Shown one piece after another: positions 24,092 through 32,791 of a DNA stretch of 35,087 nt (the first letter of the stretch is position 1; each line of letters starts with the position of its first letter). The notes beneath the pieces were generated by a model. That model saw only the letters and a list, made by a program, of their open reading frames with translations. It had not been told where the DNA came from and searched no databases. The position numbers and the translations under genes are program-made. The stretch comes from Flavobacteriales bacterium (GTDB lineage Bacteria > Bacteroidota > Bacteroidia > Flavobacteriales_D > Parvicellaceae): positions 1 to 35,087 of the forward strand of contig JAQWSL010000086.1 in NCBI GenBank assembly GCA_029243225.1. The letters run 5' to 3'.

Positions 24092-25249
24092 ATGAAAACA
24101 AGACAAGTATTAATAATATTAAGCTCTTTTATCTTATTATCTCTAATTTCTTTCATAGCAAAAGTAAGTTATGAATCTGGTGTTAGATTTGGAGAAAAAA
24201 ATGCTGAAGAAATCAGACTTAAAAGAATAAAAACTGATTTCAAAGATTCAATTATTCCTAAATATGTAAATACTAAAACAATATTTAACGACACTATACC
24301 TTTCACCATCAACGGCTCAGGAAGAGTAATTTCATCTTCCAACATAAATATTTCTAGTGAAGTACAGGGTAAATTAATAGCTAATATTAACTTAAAGAAA
24401 GGAACAGAATTTTCCAAAGGGCAAATACTCTTTAAAGTTAAAGATGACGATGCTCAATTATTACTAATTGCAAAAAAAAGTAACTATTTAAACTTAGTCT
24501 CCAATTCTCTAGCAGATATTAAAATTGATTTTTCAGCTGAATTTTCAAAATGGGAATCCTTTTTCAATTCTATTAAAGTGAATTCTCCTTTACCACCTTT
24601 CCCTAGCTTCTCATCCTCCAAAGAGAAAAACTTTATTATTTCAAGGTCATTTCTTACCGAATATTACAGCATTAAAAGTGATGAAGAACAATTGAAAAAA
24701 TATTTAATCACCGCTCCATTTAATGGCTCAATAATTGAAGCGTTTACAGATGAAGGGGCCGTTGTAAATCCTGGAAGCCCAATTGTTAATATCATTAGAA
24801 AAGGTGATTTGGAAATCGAAATACCAATTAACCCTAATTACATTACAAAAGTTAAGAAAGGATACAAAGTCATCTTAACACAAGACAACCATCAATATTC
24901 AGGCTCTATAACAAGGATTGGAGATTTTGTAAATGCCAACACACAAAACCTTTCTGTTTTTGCCAAACTACTCTCAAATAATAATAATTTATTAAATGGA
25001 ATGTATTTAGAAGCTTCAATAAAATGTGATGGATTTGAAAATGTAGTTAAAATACCTAGAAAAGCAGTTTTTGGAAACAACATGATTTTCACAGTAAATG
25101 AAGACAGTTTATTAATTCCTAAGAAAATAAACGTTAAATCAATGCAAAACAATTCGGTTTTAGCTAGTGGAATAAAAAATGCAACAATATTAGTTATAGA
25201 GCCTGTTATCAATGCAAAGGACAGCATGAAAGTTTACCCTATTAATTAG
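24092..25249 (+). CDS. RND efflux periplasmic adaptor (HlyD/MFP family)
   Basis: A 385-residue periplasmic adaptor linking an inner-membrane RND pump to a TolC-type channel. An N-terminal membrane anchor (MKTRQVLIILSSFILLSLIS) is followed by the first half of the lipoyl-like domain (SGRVISSSNINISSEVQGK, LKKGTEFSKGQILFKV), a short hairpin region that includes an unusual proline-serine stretch (PLPPFPSFSSS) in place of a long coiled coil, the second lipoyl half (LITAPFNGSIIEAFTDEGAVVNPGSPI), and beta-barrel and membrane-proximal domains. ATG 24092 is preferred because the extra 18 codons upstream overlap the promoter. It lies five bases before the pump gene. Substrate cannot be told from sequence. 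Confidence 0.92.
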   Translation: MKTRQVLIILSSFILLSLISFIAKVSYESGVRFGEKNAEEIRLKRIKTDFKDSIIPKYVNTKTIFNDTIPFTINGSGRVISSSNINISSEVQGKLIANINLKKGTEFSKGQILFKVKDDDAQLLLIAKKSNYLNLVSNSLADIKIDFSAEFSKWESFFNSIKVNSPLPPFPSFSSSKEKNFIISRSFLTEYYSIKSDEEQLKKYLITAPFNGSIIEAFTDEGAVVNPGSPIVNIIRKGDLEIEIPINPNYITKVKKGYKVILTQDNHQYSGSITRIGDFVNANTQNLSVFAKLLSNNNNLLNGMYLEASIKCDGFENVVKIPRKAVFGNNMIFTVNEDSLLIPKKINVKSMQNNSVLASGIKNATILVIEPVINAKDSMKVYPIN

Positions 25250-25254
25250 AAACG

Positions 25255-28200
25255 ATGAAAAAGATAATTGAATATTTTATCAAATTTCCAATTTGGGCTA
25301 ATGCTATAATTATCATTACAGCAATTGCCGGCATTTTGAGTCTTTTTTTAATGCCTCACTCATTTTTCCCAGAACTAGAACCCAATCGAGTTTATGTTAC
25401 TGTATCATACCCAGGGGCGTCTCCAGAAGAAATAGAAGAAGGAATTACAACAAAAATTGAAGAATCTTTAAATGGTATTCAAGGAGTAAAAGAGATTACC
25501 TCAAAATCGTCAGAAAACACTGTTAGAGTGACTGTTGAATCTATTGACGGAATAGATATAAACACAATTCTTCAGGATGTGAAAAATTCTGTTGATGGAA
25601 TTTACTCCTTTCCTCAAGGAGCTGAAAAACCCATTGTTTTTGCTCAAAAATCTAGAGGAATGGGAGGAATGAGCAATACGGTTGGGTTTTATTCCTTAAT
25701 GGGTCCAAACAACTTGTGGGAGCTTAAAAAAATGGCAGACAAAATTGAAAGAGATCTGTTGAACACCAAAGAAATAAGCCAAATAGATGTATATGGATAT
25801 CCTCCCATAATTATTGCTGTAAATATTAGAGAGGATGATTTATTAAGATACAACCTAAACTTTGACATTGTATCTAACGCCATAAAGCTTAGCAATATTG
25901 ACATTTCAGGTGGAAGTGTCAAAACAGTCGATGAAGAAATCATCATTAGGTCAATGAACAGAACTACGGATCCTGAATTAATAAAAAACATTGTTATTTA
26001 TTCATTGCCAAATGGAGATATTGTTCAATTAAAAGACATTGCGAATGTGAAATTAGATTTTTCTGAAATTCCAATGAAAAGTTACACTGATGGTAAGCGA
26101 AGTATCAATTTCATAGTTAAGAAAACAGAAGGTGAAGATTTAAATGAAATTGCCAATGTAATGACCAATTACATTGAGAAATTCAATCTTAATGAGCAAG
26201 AGTATGAAATGAAAAATCTATTTCAGTTTGCAGACTTACTTGATCAGAGAATTTATATGCTTTCTAAAAACCTTATAATAGGGTTGGTACTAGTTTGTAT
26301 CGTTCTAGGACTGTTCCTAAGCTTAAGACTTTCTTTATGGGTGGCTTTTGGTATTCCTTTTTCATTTATTGGAATGTTAGCATTTGGGATGATGTATGGC
26401 ATGACTATTAACATGATCTCCCTATTTGGAATGATACTAGTTGTAGGGATTTTAGTAGACGATGGAATAGTTATTGCCGAAAATATTTATTCTCATTTTG
26501 AAAAAGGCAAAACCCCTATGAAAGCTGCTTTAGACGGCACAATGGAGGTGATGAATGCTGTTGTCACTTCAGTGCTAACTACAGTTTTTGCTTTTTCCAC
26601 TTTGCTATTTGTTGGTGGAGATTTAGAAATGATGCAAGAAATGGCATTCAGTGTTGTTGCTTGCCTATTGTTTTCATTAGTGGAAGCTTTTTTAATTCTC
26701 CCCTCTCACCTTTCAAATAAAAAAATTCTAAATAAGAATTTAATTTCAGGAAATAATAAGTTTAGAAATTCAATTGAAAAAGTCGTTACAAAATTAAGAA
26801 ATGGATACACTTCAATAATTACTAGAATTATTAAAAATTACAGATGGCACATTTGGGTGCCTGCGCTATTTATGGTAGTTGTAAGTGTTTTGTTTTCATT
26901 AGGAATTATTAGATGGACTTTTTTTCCAAGCATACCTTTTGACAACATTATGGTTGAGTTCTCTTTCAAACCTGGAGAAAGAGAAAAAAGAACAGAAAAC
27001 TTTTTATGGTATTGCGATTCAATTATTAAAGATTACAATCAAGAATTAATTAATCAATTTAACGACACTTTGATAACTTATTCGGCAATAAGTGTTGGAA
27101 GCACTGAAGGCATGGGAGAATCTGGAAGTCACGCTGGATCTATCAGACTTTCTGTAAAAGAAAACCAGTTAATTTCTACGATAGAAATGTCTAATGAAAT
27201 AAAAAGTAGAATTCACAAAGACTCAATAAAGCAGTTAGAAAAATTTAGTCTCGGAGGACAGCAACAATTTGGGAGAGCAGTTTCAATTTCATTACAAAGT
27301 GAAGAATCTAATCAGTTACAAAAAGCAACCAATTGGATAAAAGAACAAATATCAACATTTCCAGAAGTTAAAAGCACTTTAGACAATGGAGGAATTGGCA
27401 ATAGAGAAATTCATTTAAAATTAAAACCAAAAGCAATTTTATTAGGACTAAACGAAATGACAATTCTAAAACAAATTAGGCAAGGTTTTTTTGGAGAGGA
27501 GGTCCAACGGTTAATTTTAGGAAGAGATGAAATAAAAGTTTGGCTTAGATTCCCTTATGAAAATAGAAACTCAATGGGGTCTTTAGATAATGTTAAAATC
27601 AAATCTTCTAATGGTCAGGAATTCCCTTTATATGAACTTACAGACTACAATATACAGAGAGGTAAAGTTAAAATAAATCACATAAATGGTAAAAAAGAAA
27701 TAAGAGTAAATGCCACTTTATATGATGCCGAACTTTCAGGTCAAGTAAATGAAAAAATTGAAAGGCAATTATTAAATAAAATAGCCACATTATTTCCAGG
27801 AGTTAGTTATGATGTTAAAGGTCAAGCAGAAAGAGCTGCAGATTCGGGGAAAAGATTAATGATTGCATTTTTAATAAGCATCATTTTGATAATGATTACA
27901 ATTTCCTTGAACTTTAAATCATTTTACCAGTCTAGAATAATTTTAATGGTTGTTCCAATTGGTATTTTCAGCGCACTTTTGGGACATGGATTGGTAGACA
28001 AACCTTTTTCTATATTAAGCTTTTGGGGAGTTATTGCATTGGTTGGAATATTGGTAAATGATGCAGTAGTAATGCTAGATCAGTTTAACAGGTATCTAGA
28101 AAAAGGTAGTGACATTTCAAGTGCAGTTATTCTTGCTGGTAAATCAAGGTTTCGAGCAATTATATTAACCACCATAACCACTGTTGCAGGACTTTATCCA

Positions 28201-28572
28201 CTAATATTAGAAAAAAGTTTTCAAGCTCAATTCTTAATACCTATGGCTGTTTCTGTTGCTTTTGGAGTTCTTTTTGGGACCATCATAATTCTATTTTATT
28301 TCCCTGTACTTATCTTGTATTTCAATGACATTAGAAGAGCTAGATGGTGGTTTTGGAAAGGCGGTAAAATTCCACCATCTAAATTAGAAGTAGAACCAGT
28401 AATAAAAAATTTAATTAGAACAAATGAATTTCTAGAAATAAGTGATAATGATAATTTGATTTCGAACAAAAAAGACTATTCTAATGAAATTGAAAAACTA
28501 AAAAGTGAATTATTAGAATTAAAAGAATTTAATAAGCTAAACAACCAACAATCAAATAATAATCCTGATTAA
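25255..28572 (+). CDS. RND efflux transporter permease
   Basis: A 1105-residue inner-membrane proton-driven pump of the AcrB/HAE-1-like group. It has an N-terminal membrane helix (13-35), the FFPELEPNRVYVTVSYPGASPEEIE opening of the porter domain, and the second-half repeat beginning near 530. The membrane helix 4 motif VGILVDDGIVIAEN carries the proton-relay pair Asp402 and Asp403. In helix 10 the sequence GILVNDAVVMLD has Asn935-Asp936 where AcrB has Lys940-Asn941, a variant found in many related pumps. The C-terminal 70 residues add a charged, coiled-coil-like cytoplasmic tail (NEIEKLKSELLELKEFNKL), making it 50-60 residues longer than AcrB. Its stop overlaps the TolC gene start (TAATG). 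The substrate is unknown; drugs, lipids or bile-like compounds are all possible. Confidence 0.95.
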   Translation: MKKIIEYFIKFPIWANAIIIITAIAGILSLFLMPHSFFPELEPNRVYVTVSYPGASPEEIEEGITTKIEESLNGIQGVKEITSKSSENTVRVTVESIDGIDINTILQDVKNSVDGIYSFPQGAEKPIVFAQKSRGMGGMSNTVGFYSLMGPNNLWELKKMADKIERDLLNTKEISQIDVYGYPPIIIAVNIREDDLLRYNLNFDIVSNAIKLSNIDISGGSVKTVDEEIIIRSMNRTTDPELIKNIVIYSLPNGDIVQLKDIANVKLDFSEIPMKSYTDGKRSINFIVKKTEGEDLNEIANVMTNYIEKFNLNEQEYEMKNLFQFADLLDQRIYMLSKNLIIGLVLVCIVLGLFLSLRLSLWVAFGIPFSFIGMLAFGMMYGMTINMISLFGMILVVGILVDDGIVIAENIYSHFEKGKTPMKAALDGTMEVMNAVVTSVLTTVFAFSTLLFVGGDLEMMQEMAFSVVACLLFSLVEAFLILPSHLSNKKILNKNLISGNNKFRNSIEKVVTKLRNGYTSIITRIIKNYRWHIWVPALFMVVVSVLFSLGIIRWTFFPSIPFDNIMVEFSFKPGEREKRTENFLWYCDSIIKDYNQELINQFNDTLITYSAISVGSTEGMGESGSHAGSIRLSVKENQLISTIEMSNEIKSRIHKDSIKQLEKFSLGGQQQFGRAVSISLQSEESNQLQKATNWIKEQISTFPEVKSTLDNGGIGNREIHLKLKPKAILLGLNEMTILKQIRQGFFGEEVQRLILGRDEIKVWLRFPYENRNSMGSLDNVKIKSSNGQEFPLYELTDYNIQRGKVKINHINGKKEIRVNATLYDAELSGQVNEKIERQLLNKIATLFPGVSYDVKGQAERAADSGKRLMIAFLISIILIMITISLNFKSFYQSRIILMVVPIGIFSALLGHGLVDKPFSILSFWGVIALVGILVNDAVVMLDQFNRYLEKGSDISSAVILAGKSRFRAIILTTITTVAGLYPLILEKSFQAQFLIPMAVSVAFGVLFGTIIILFYFPVLILYFNDIRRARWWFWKGGKIPPSKLEVEPVIKNLIRTNEFLEISDNDNLISNKKDYSNEIEKLKSELLELKEFNKLNNQQSNNNPD

Positions 28573-29888
28573 TGATGAAAACTATATTACTTCTTTTATC
28601 TATAACATTTAGCTCTTTATTTATTGCACAAGACTCGCTTTTTCTTTCGTTATCTGATGCTATTAAAATAGGGTTGAAACAAAACTACGAAATACAAATA
28701 TCTAAGAAGAATGTCGAAATCAATAAACTACTCAATACTTGGGGAGAAGCAGGATTACTTCCAAGTATTAATCTCTCTGGTTCACAAGACAACACTCTTT
28801 CAGATCAAAGTAAAAATCCAACTTCATTTATACAAGAATTACTCCAAAGCAACTCTTTCAATGGAGGAGTTGCTTTAAATTGGACTGTTTTCAACGGTTT
28901 TAATGTAAAAGCTAATAAAATTAAGTTAGAACAACTAGTAGAACAAAGTGAAGGGACCGTCTCTCTTGTAGTTGAAAATACAATTCATGGAATAATTCTT
29001 TCATATTACCAATGTAAAATTCAAAGAGAACAGTTATCGCTACTAAAAAACGTATTGGACTTGTCTAAAGAAAAGTTTGAACTTCAACAGACAAAAAATA
29101 AATTAGGATTAGGTGTAACTGTAGATCTTCTTCAGTTTGAAAGTGCTTATTTAACAGATAGTTCTAATTTAATATTACAAGAATTAGCTTATAAAAACTC
29201 AATTAGAAACCTAAACCTTTTAATGGGTGTAGATGTAAATAGAAACTGGAACTTAACAGATGAACTTACACCTCCAAAAAACATTTATTCTTTTGATGAT
29301 TTAAATAATAAAATGCTTTCCAACAACACAAACATTAAAAATCAACTAATAAACTTCTCCTTATTAAAACAAGATATTGAAATGGCAAAATCAGCATTTT
29401 ACCCTTCATTATCTTTTAACTCAGGGGGCAATTATAGTAACAGTAGATTTGCAATTGGAAATTTATCACAGAATGGAACGAGTATAAATTATTATGGAAA
29501 TTTCACATTAAACTTTAGGCTCTATGATGGAGGAAAGGTAAGAAGAGGTATTAAAGCATTAAAAATTCAAGAAGAAATTAATTTTCTAGAAATGGAAAAA
29601 ATAAAATATGAATTGAGTCAAGATTTATCAATGAATTTCGACACCTATCAAACTAGATTAAGAATTTTTGAACTAAATAAAAAATCATTTTTAGTAGCTA
29701 AACAAAATTTTGACATTGCTAAGATTAAAGAAAACAGTGGTTTAATTTCATCTTTTAACTTAAGGGACATTGAAATGGCATATTTGAATTCTGGGATTTC
29801 ACTGTTCCAATCTACTTTCAACTTAATAGAAAGCAATACTACACTTCTCAAACTTACTGGTGGTATAATTCAAGATTATTCTGAATAA
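28572..29888 (+). CDS. TolC family outer-membrane efflux channel
   Basis: A 438-residue outer-membrane factor that completes the tripartite efflux system. The signal peptide covers about residues 1-20 (ending LFIAQ), then SLSDAIKIGLKQNYEIQISKKN and LLPSINLSGS, followed by long helical repeats and the second-half equivalent (AFYPSLSFNSGGNYSN, LNFRLYDGGKVRRGIKAL). The two-repeat arrangement and length fit the family. Its ATG shares the A of the pump's TAA (TAATG), so translation is coupled; a second ATG follows directly and could also be used. It ends 73 bases before marR, with no obvious terminator between them, so read-through is possible. Confidence 0.93.
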   Translation: MMKTILLLLSITFSSLFIAQDSLFLSLSDAIKIGLKQNYEIQISKKNVEINKLLNTWGEAGLLPSINLSGSQDNTLSDQSKNPTSFIQELLQSNSFNGGVALNWTVFNGFNVKANKIKLEQLVEQSEGTVSLVVENTIHGIILSYYQCKIQREQLSLLKNVLDLSKEKFELQQTKNKLGLGVTVDLLQFESAYLTDSSNLILQELAYKNSIRNLNLLMGVDVNRNWNLTDELTPPKNIYSFDDLNNKMLSNNTNIKNQLINFSLLKQDIEMAKSAFYPSLSFNSGGNYSNSRFAIGNLSQNGTSINYYGNFTLNFRLYDGGKVRRGIKALKIQEEINFLEMEKIKYELSQDLSMNFDTYQTRLRIFELNKKSFLVAKQNFDIAKIKENSGLISSFNLRDIEMAYLNSGISLFQSTFNLIESNTTLLKLTGGIIQDYSE

Positions 29889-29913
29889 ATTTTTTCATTT
29901 ATAATAAAAATAG

Positions 29914-29925
29914 TATGCTTGCATA
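29914..29925. promoter_or_regulatory. Inverted repeat, possible MarR operator
   Basis: TATGC-TT-GCATA is a pair of perfect five-base arms around a TT spacer, located 37 bases before marR and upstream of its presumed -7 element, where a bound repressor would block transcription. It is the only such site I noticed in the window. Assignment to this MarR protein rests on position. Confidence 0.45.
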
Positions 29926-29935
29926 ACTTTTTTTA

Positions 29936-29943
29936 TATATTCG
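29936..29943 (+). promoter_or_regulatory. Candidate -7 element for marR-fad operon
   Basis: TATATTCG matches TANNTTTG except at one base and lies 18 bases before the marR ATG. The nearest TTG (29919-29921), 14 bases upstream, falls inside the inverted repeat, so repressor and polymerase would compete. Confidence 0.3.
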
Positions 29944-29961
29944 TAAGAATTATTCATTTCA

Positions 29962-30393
29962 ATGAAACCAGAAGAAACAATAGACTTTCAAATTAGATGG
30001 GCTTGGTACAACATCTCAAGAATGTACAACCTTAAAGCGAATGAGTTTGGAGGAAGTATGTCCATTGGTTATGCCTTATTAAACATCGACAAAAAAGGAA
30101 CACCATCAACTAAGCTAGCCCCTAAAATGGGAATGGAACCAAGAAGTTTAACTAGAATGATCAAACATCTAGACCAGGAAGGTTTAATCAAAAAAGTATC
30201 TGATAAAAATGACAAAAGATTAGTTAAAATATTTTTAACCGAAAAAGGAATAACCATAAGAGAACAAGCAAAAGAAGTTGTAATCTCTTTTAACAATAAA
30301 ATAAAAGCCGAAATTGAAGAGAAAGATTTAGAAACTTGTTTTTCAGTTCTCAGCAAACTAAACAAACTAATTGACAATAATAATATTTTTTAA
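29962..30393 (+). CDS. MarR family transcriptional regulator
   Basis: A 143-residue winged-helix dimeric DNA-binding protein. The recognition helix region reads STKLAPKMGMEPRSLTRMIKHLDQEGLI (about 50-77) and the wing VSDKNDKRLVKIFLTEKG (about 80-97) has the D-x-R pattern of the family. MarR proteins usually repress and are released by small aromatic or acyl ligands. Its stop is followed directly by the ATG of the beta-oxidation enzyme gene (TAAATG), so it is coupled to the fad operon and probably controls it, perhaps sensing acyl-CoA. The efflux operon lies just upstream on the same strand and might also be a target. ATG 29962. Confidence 0.92.
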   Translation: MKPEETIDFQIRWAWYNISRMYNLKANEFGGSMSIGYALLNIDKKGTPSTKLAPKMGMEPRSLTRMIKHLDQEGLIKKVSDKNDKRLVKIFLTEKGITIREQAKEVVISFNNKIKAEIEEKDLETCFSVLSKLNKLIDNNNIF

Positions 30394-32781
30394 ATGAAAA
30401 GAAACATTAAAAATGTAGCCGTTTTAGGATCAGGTGTAATGGGTTCCGCCATTGCTTGTCACTTTGCCAATGTAGGTTTAAATGTTCTGCTATTAGACAT
30501 TGTACCTAAAGAAGGTGAAAAAAGTAATAGCATAAAAGAGAGGAACAAAATTGTAGATGGAGCTTTAGCTAAAGCACTTAAATCCAAACCTAGTCCTATT
30601 TACAAAAAAACTTTTGCTAAAAGAATTAAGACAGGTAACATGACTGATGACATGTCTCTTATCTCTAGCTGTGATTGGATTATTGAAGTTGTTGTTGAAA
30701 GATTAGACATAAAAAAGATTGTCTTTGAAAATGTTGAGAAACACAGAAAGAAAGGCACCCTAATTACATCAAACACATCTGGAATTCCAATTAACATGAT
30801 GCTCGAAGGAAGGTCTGAAGATTTCCAAGAACATTTTTTTGGAACTCACTTTTTCAATCCACCTAGGTATCTAAAGTTACTTGAAATCATTCCCACTCCA
30901 AAAACCAAAAAAGAAGACATTGAATTCATGATGGAATTTGGCGCAACTATCTTAGGTAAGACAACTGTCTTATGTAAGGATACACCTGCTTTTATTGCCA
31001 ATAGAGTTGGTGTGTATGCCATACAAGATCTTTTTCATACTGTAGAAAAAATGAACTTAACTGTAAATGAGGTAGATAAACTTACAGGGCCAATTATGGG
31101 AAGACCCAAATCTGCTACATTTAGAACATGTGATGTTGTTGGTTTAGACACATTGGTTCATGTTGCTAATGGTGTAAAAAGCAACTGTCCTGATGATGAA
31201 AGAAAAGAAGTTTTTGAAACTCCCTCTTTTGTATCTAAAATGCTTGAAAATGGTTGGCTAGGGAGTAAATCTGGTCAAGGGTTCTACAAAAAAACAAAAG
31301 ACGAAAACGGTAAAAAACAAATTCTTCAACTTGATTTATCTACACTTGAGTATATTAAATCTAATAAAGTGAATTTCCCAACAATTGGAATCGCTAAACA
31401 AGAAGAAGAATTAACTAAAAGAACACAAATTTTATTTTCAGGAAAAGACAAAGCTGGAGAGTTTTACCAACAAGTTTTTTGTGGGATTTTCAGCTATGTA
31501 AGCCATAGAATCCCTGAAATTTCTGACGAAATTTATAAAATTGATGATGCACTAAAGGCTGGCTTCGGTTGGGAATTAGGTCCATTTGAAACCTGGGATG
31601 CCATAGGTCTTGAAAAAGGATTGGCAGCAATGGAAAAGTTGGGAAAGAAACCAGCGAAATGGATAAATGATATTATTGCAAACGGTATTACATCTTTTTA
31701 CAAAACTGAAGATGGAATCAAGAAATTCTACAATTTAAACACTAAATCTTATGATAGAATTCCTGGAACTGAAAACATAATCTCTCTTGCTTCATTAAAA
31801 GAATCTAATACTATATGGTCAAATGACGATGTTCACATTATTGATTTAAAAGATGGTATTATCAATGTAGAGTTTCATACAAAGATGAACACTATTGGTG
31901 GTGGAGTTCTTCAAGGAATTAACAAAGCAATTGACATCGCTGAAGAGAACCCAAAATACAAAGGTGTTGTCATTTCAAATGAAGGTGATAATTTCTCCGC
32001 TGGAGCAAATGTTGGGATGATTTTTATGATGGCAGTAGAGCAAGAATGGGATGAGCTCGACTTTGCAGTTCGAGCATTCCAAAATACTACTATGCGATTA
32101 AGGTACTCATCAATTCCAGTTGTTGCTGCTCCACACGGATTAACACTTGGAGGTGGTTGTGAGATTTGCCTACATGCAGATCAAGTAGTAGCACATGCTG
32201 AAACATACATGGGACTAGTAGAGTTTGGTGTTGGGTTAATTCCTGGTGGAGGTGGCACAAAAGAATTTGCGCTAAGATTATCAGATGAACTAAATAACGG
32301 TGACATGAGAATCAACCTTTTTAGAGAAAAATTCCTCACAGTTGGTCAAGCAAAAGTATCCACTTCTGCTCATGAAGCATTTGAATTGGGATACTTGAGA
32401 AATGGTACTGATGAGGTAATAACTTCTAGAGCAAATCAAATTGCACATGCCAAAGAAGCGTGTTTAAAACTAGCCAATAAAGGATATGTTCAAAAAGCAA
32501 AAAGAAAAGACATTAAAGTATTAGGAAAAGAAGGTTTAGGTATAGTTTATGTTGGTGCAGACTCCATGAAAAGTGGAAATTACATGTCTGAGCATGATTT
32601 AGTTATTTCAGAAAAACTTGGTTATGTGTTATGTGGAGGTGACCTGTCTCAGATTACTGAAGTTTCCGAACAATATCTATTAGACATCGAAAGAAAAGCT
32701 TTCTTAGAACTTTGTACTAAGAAAAAAACATTAGAAAGGTTACAAAGCCTTCTTCAAAAAGGTAAAATATTAAGAAACTAA
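30394..32781 (+). CDS. fadN: 3-hydroxyacyl-CoA dehydrogenase/enoyl-CoA hydratase fusion
   Basis: A 795-residue bifunctional beta-oxidation enzyme that hydrates trans-2-enoyl-CoA and oxidises the 3-hydroxyacyl-CoA with NAD+. The dehydrogenase comes first: NAD motif GSGVMGSAIACHFANVG (about 12-28), catalytic His152 in THFFNPPRYLKLLE and Glu164. The hydratase is C-terminal (about 480-700): FSAGANVGMI oxyanion region, GGGCEICLHAD with Glu590 and EFGVGLIPGGGGT with Glu610, the two catalytic glutamates 20 residues apart. This order is the reverse of E. coli FadB and matches Bacillus FadN in architecture and length. It lies between marR and the thiolase gene. All catalytic residues are intact. The symbol is assigned by architecture and gene order. 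Confidence 0.93.
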   Translation: MKRNIKNVAVLGSGVMGSAIACHFANVGLNVLLLDIVPKEGEKSNSIKERNKIVDGALAKALKSKPSPIYKKTFAKRIKTGNMTDDMSLISSCDWIIEVVVERLDIKKIVFENVEKHRKKGTLITSNTSGIPINMMLEGRSEDFQEHFFGTHFFNPPRYLKLLEIIPTPKTKKEDIEFMMEFGATILGKTTVLCKDTPAFIANRVGVYAIQDLFHTVEKMNLTVNEVDKLTGPIMGRPKSATFRTCDVVGLDTLVHVANGVKSNCPDDERKEVFETPSFVSKMLENGWLGSKSGQGFYKKTKDENGKKQILQLDLSTLEYIKSNKVNFPTIGIAKQEEELTKRTQILFSGKDKAGEFYQQVFCGIFSYVSHRIPEISDEIYKIDDALKAGFGWELGPFETWDAIGLEKGLAAMEKLGKKPAKWINDIIANGITSFYKTEDGIKKFYNLNTKSYDRIPGTENIISLASLKESNTIWSNDDVHIIDLKDGIINVEFHTKMNTIGGGVLQGINKAIDIAEENPKYKGVVISNEGDNFSAGANVGMIFMMAVEQEWDELDFAVRAFQNTTMRLRYSSIPVVAAPHGLTLGGGCEICLHADQVVAHAETYMGLVEFGVGLIPGGGGTKEFALRLSDELNNGDMRINLFREKFLTVGQAKVSTSAHEAFELGYLRNGTDEVITSRANQIAHAKEACLKLANKGYVQKAKRKDIKVLGKEGLGIVYVGADSMKSGNYMSEHDLVISEKLGYVLCGGDLSQITEVSEQYLLDIERKAFLELCTKKKTLERLQSLLQKGKILRN

Positions 32782-32791
32782 ACATACAACA

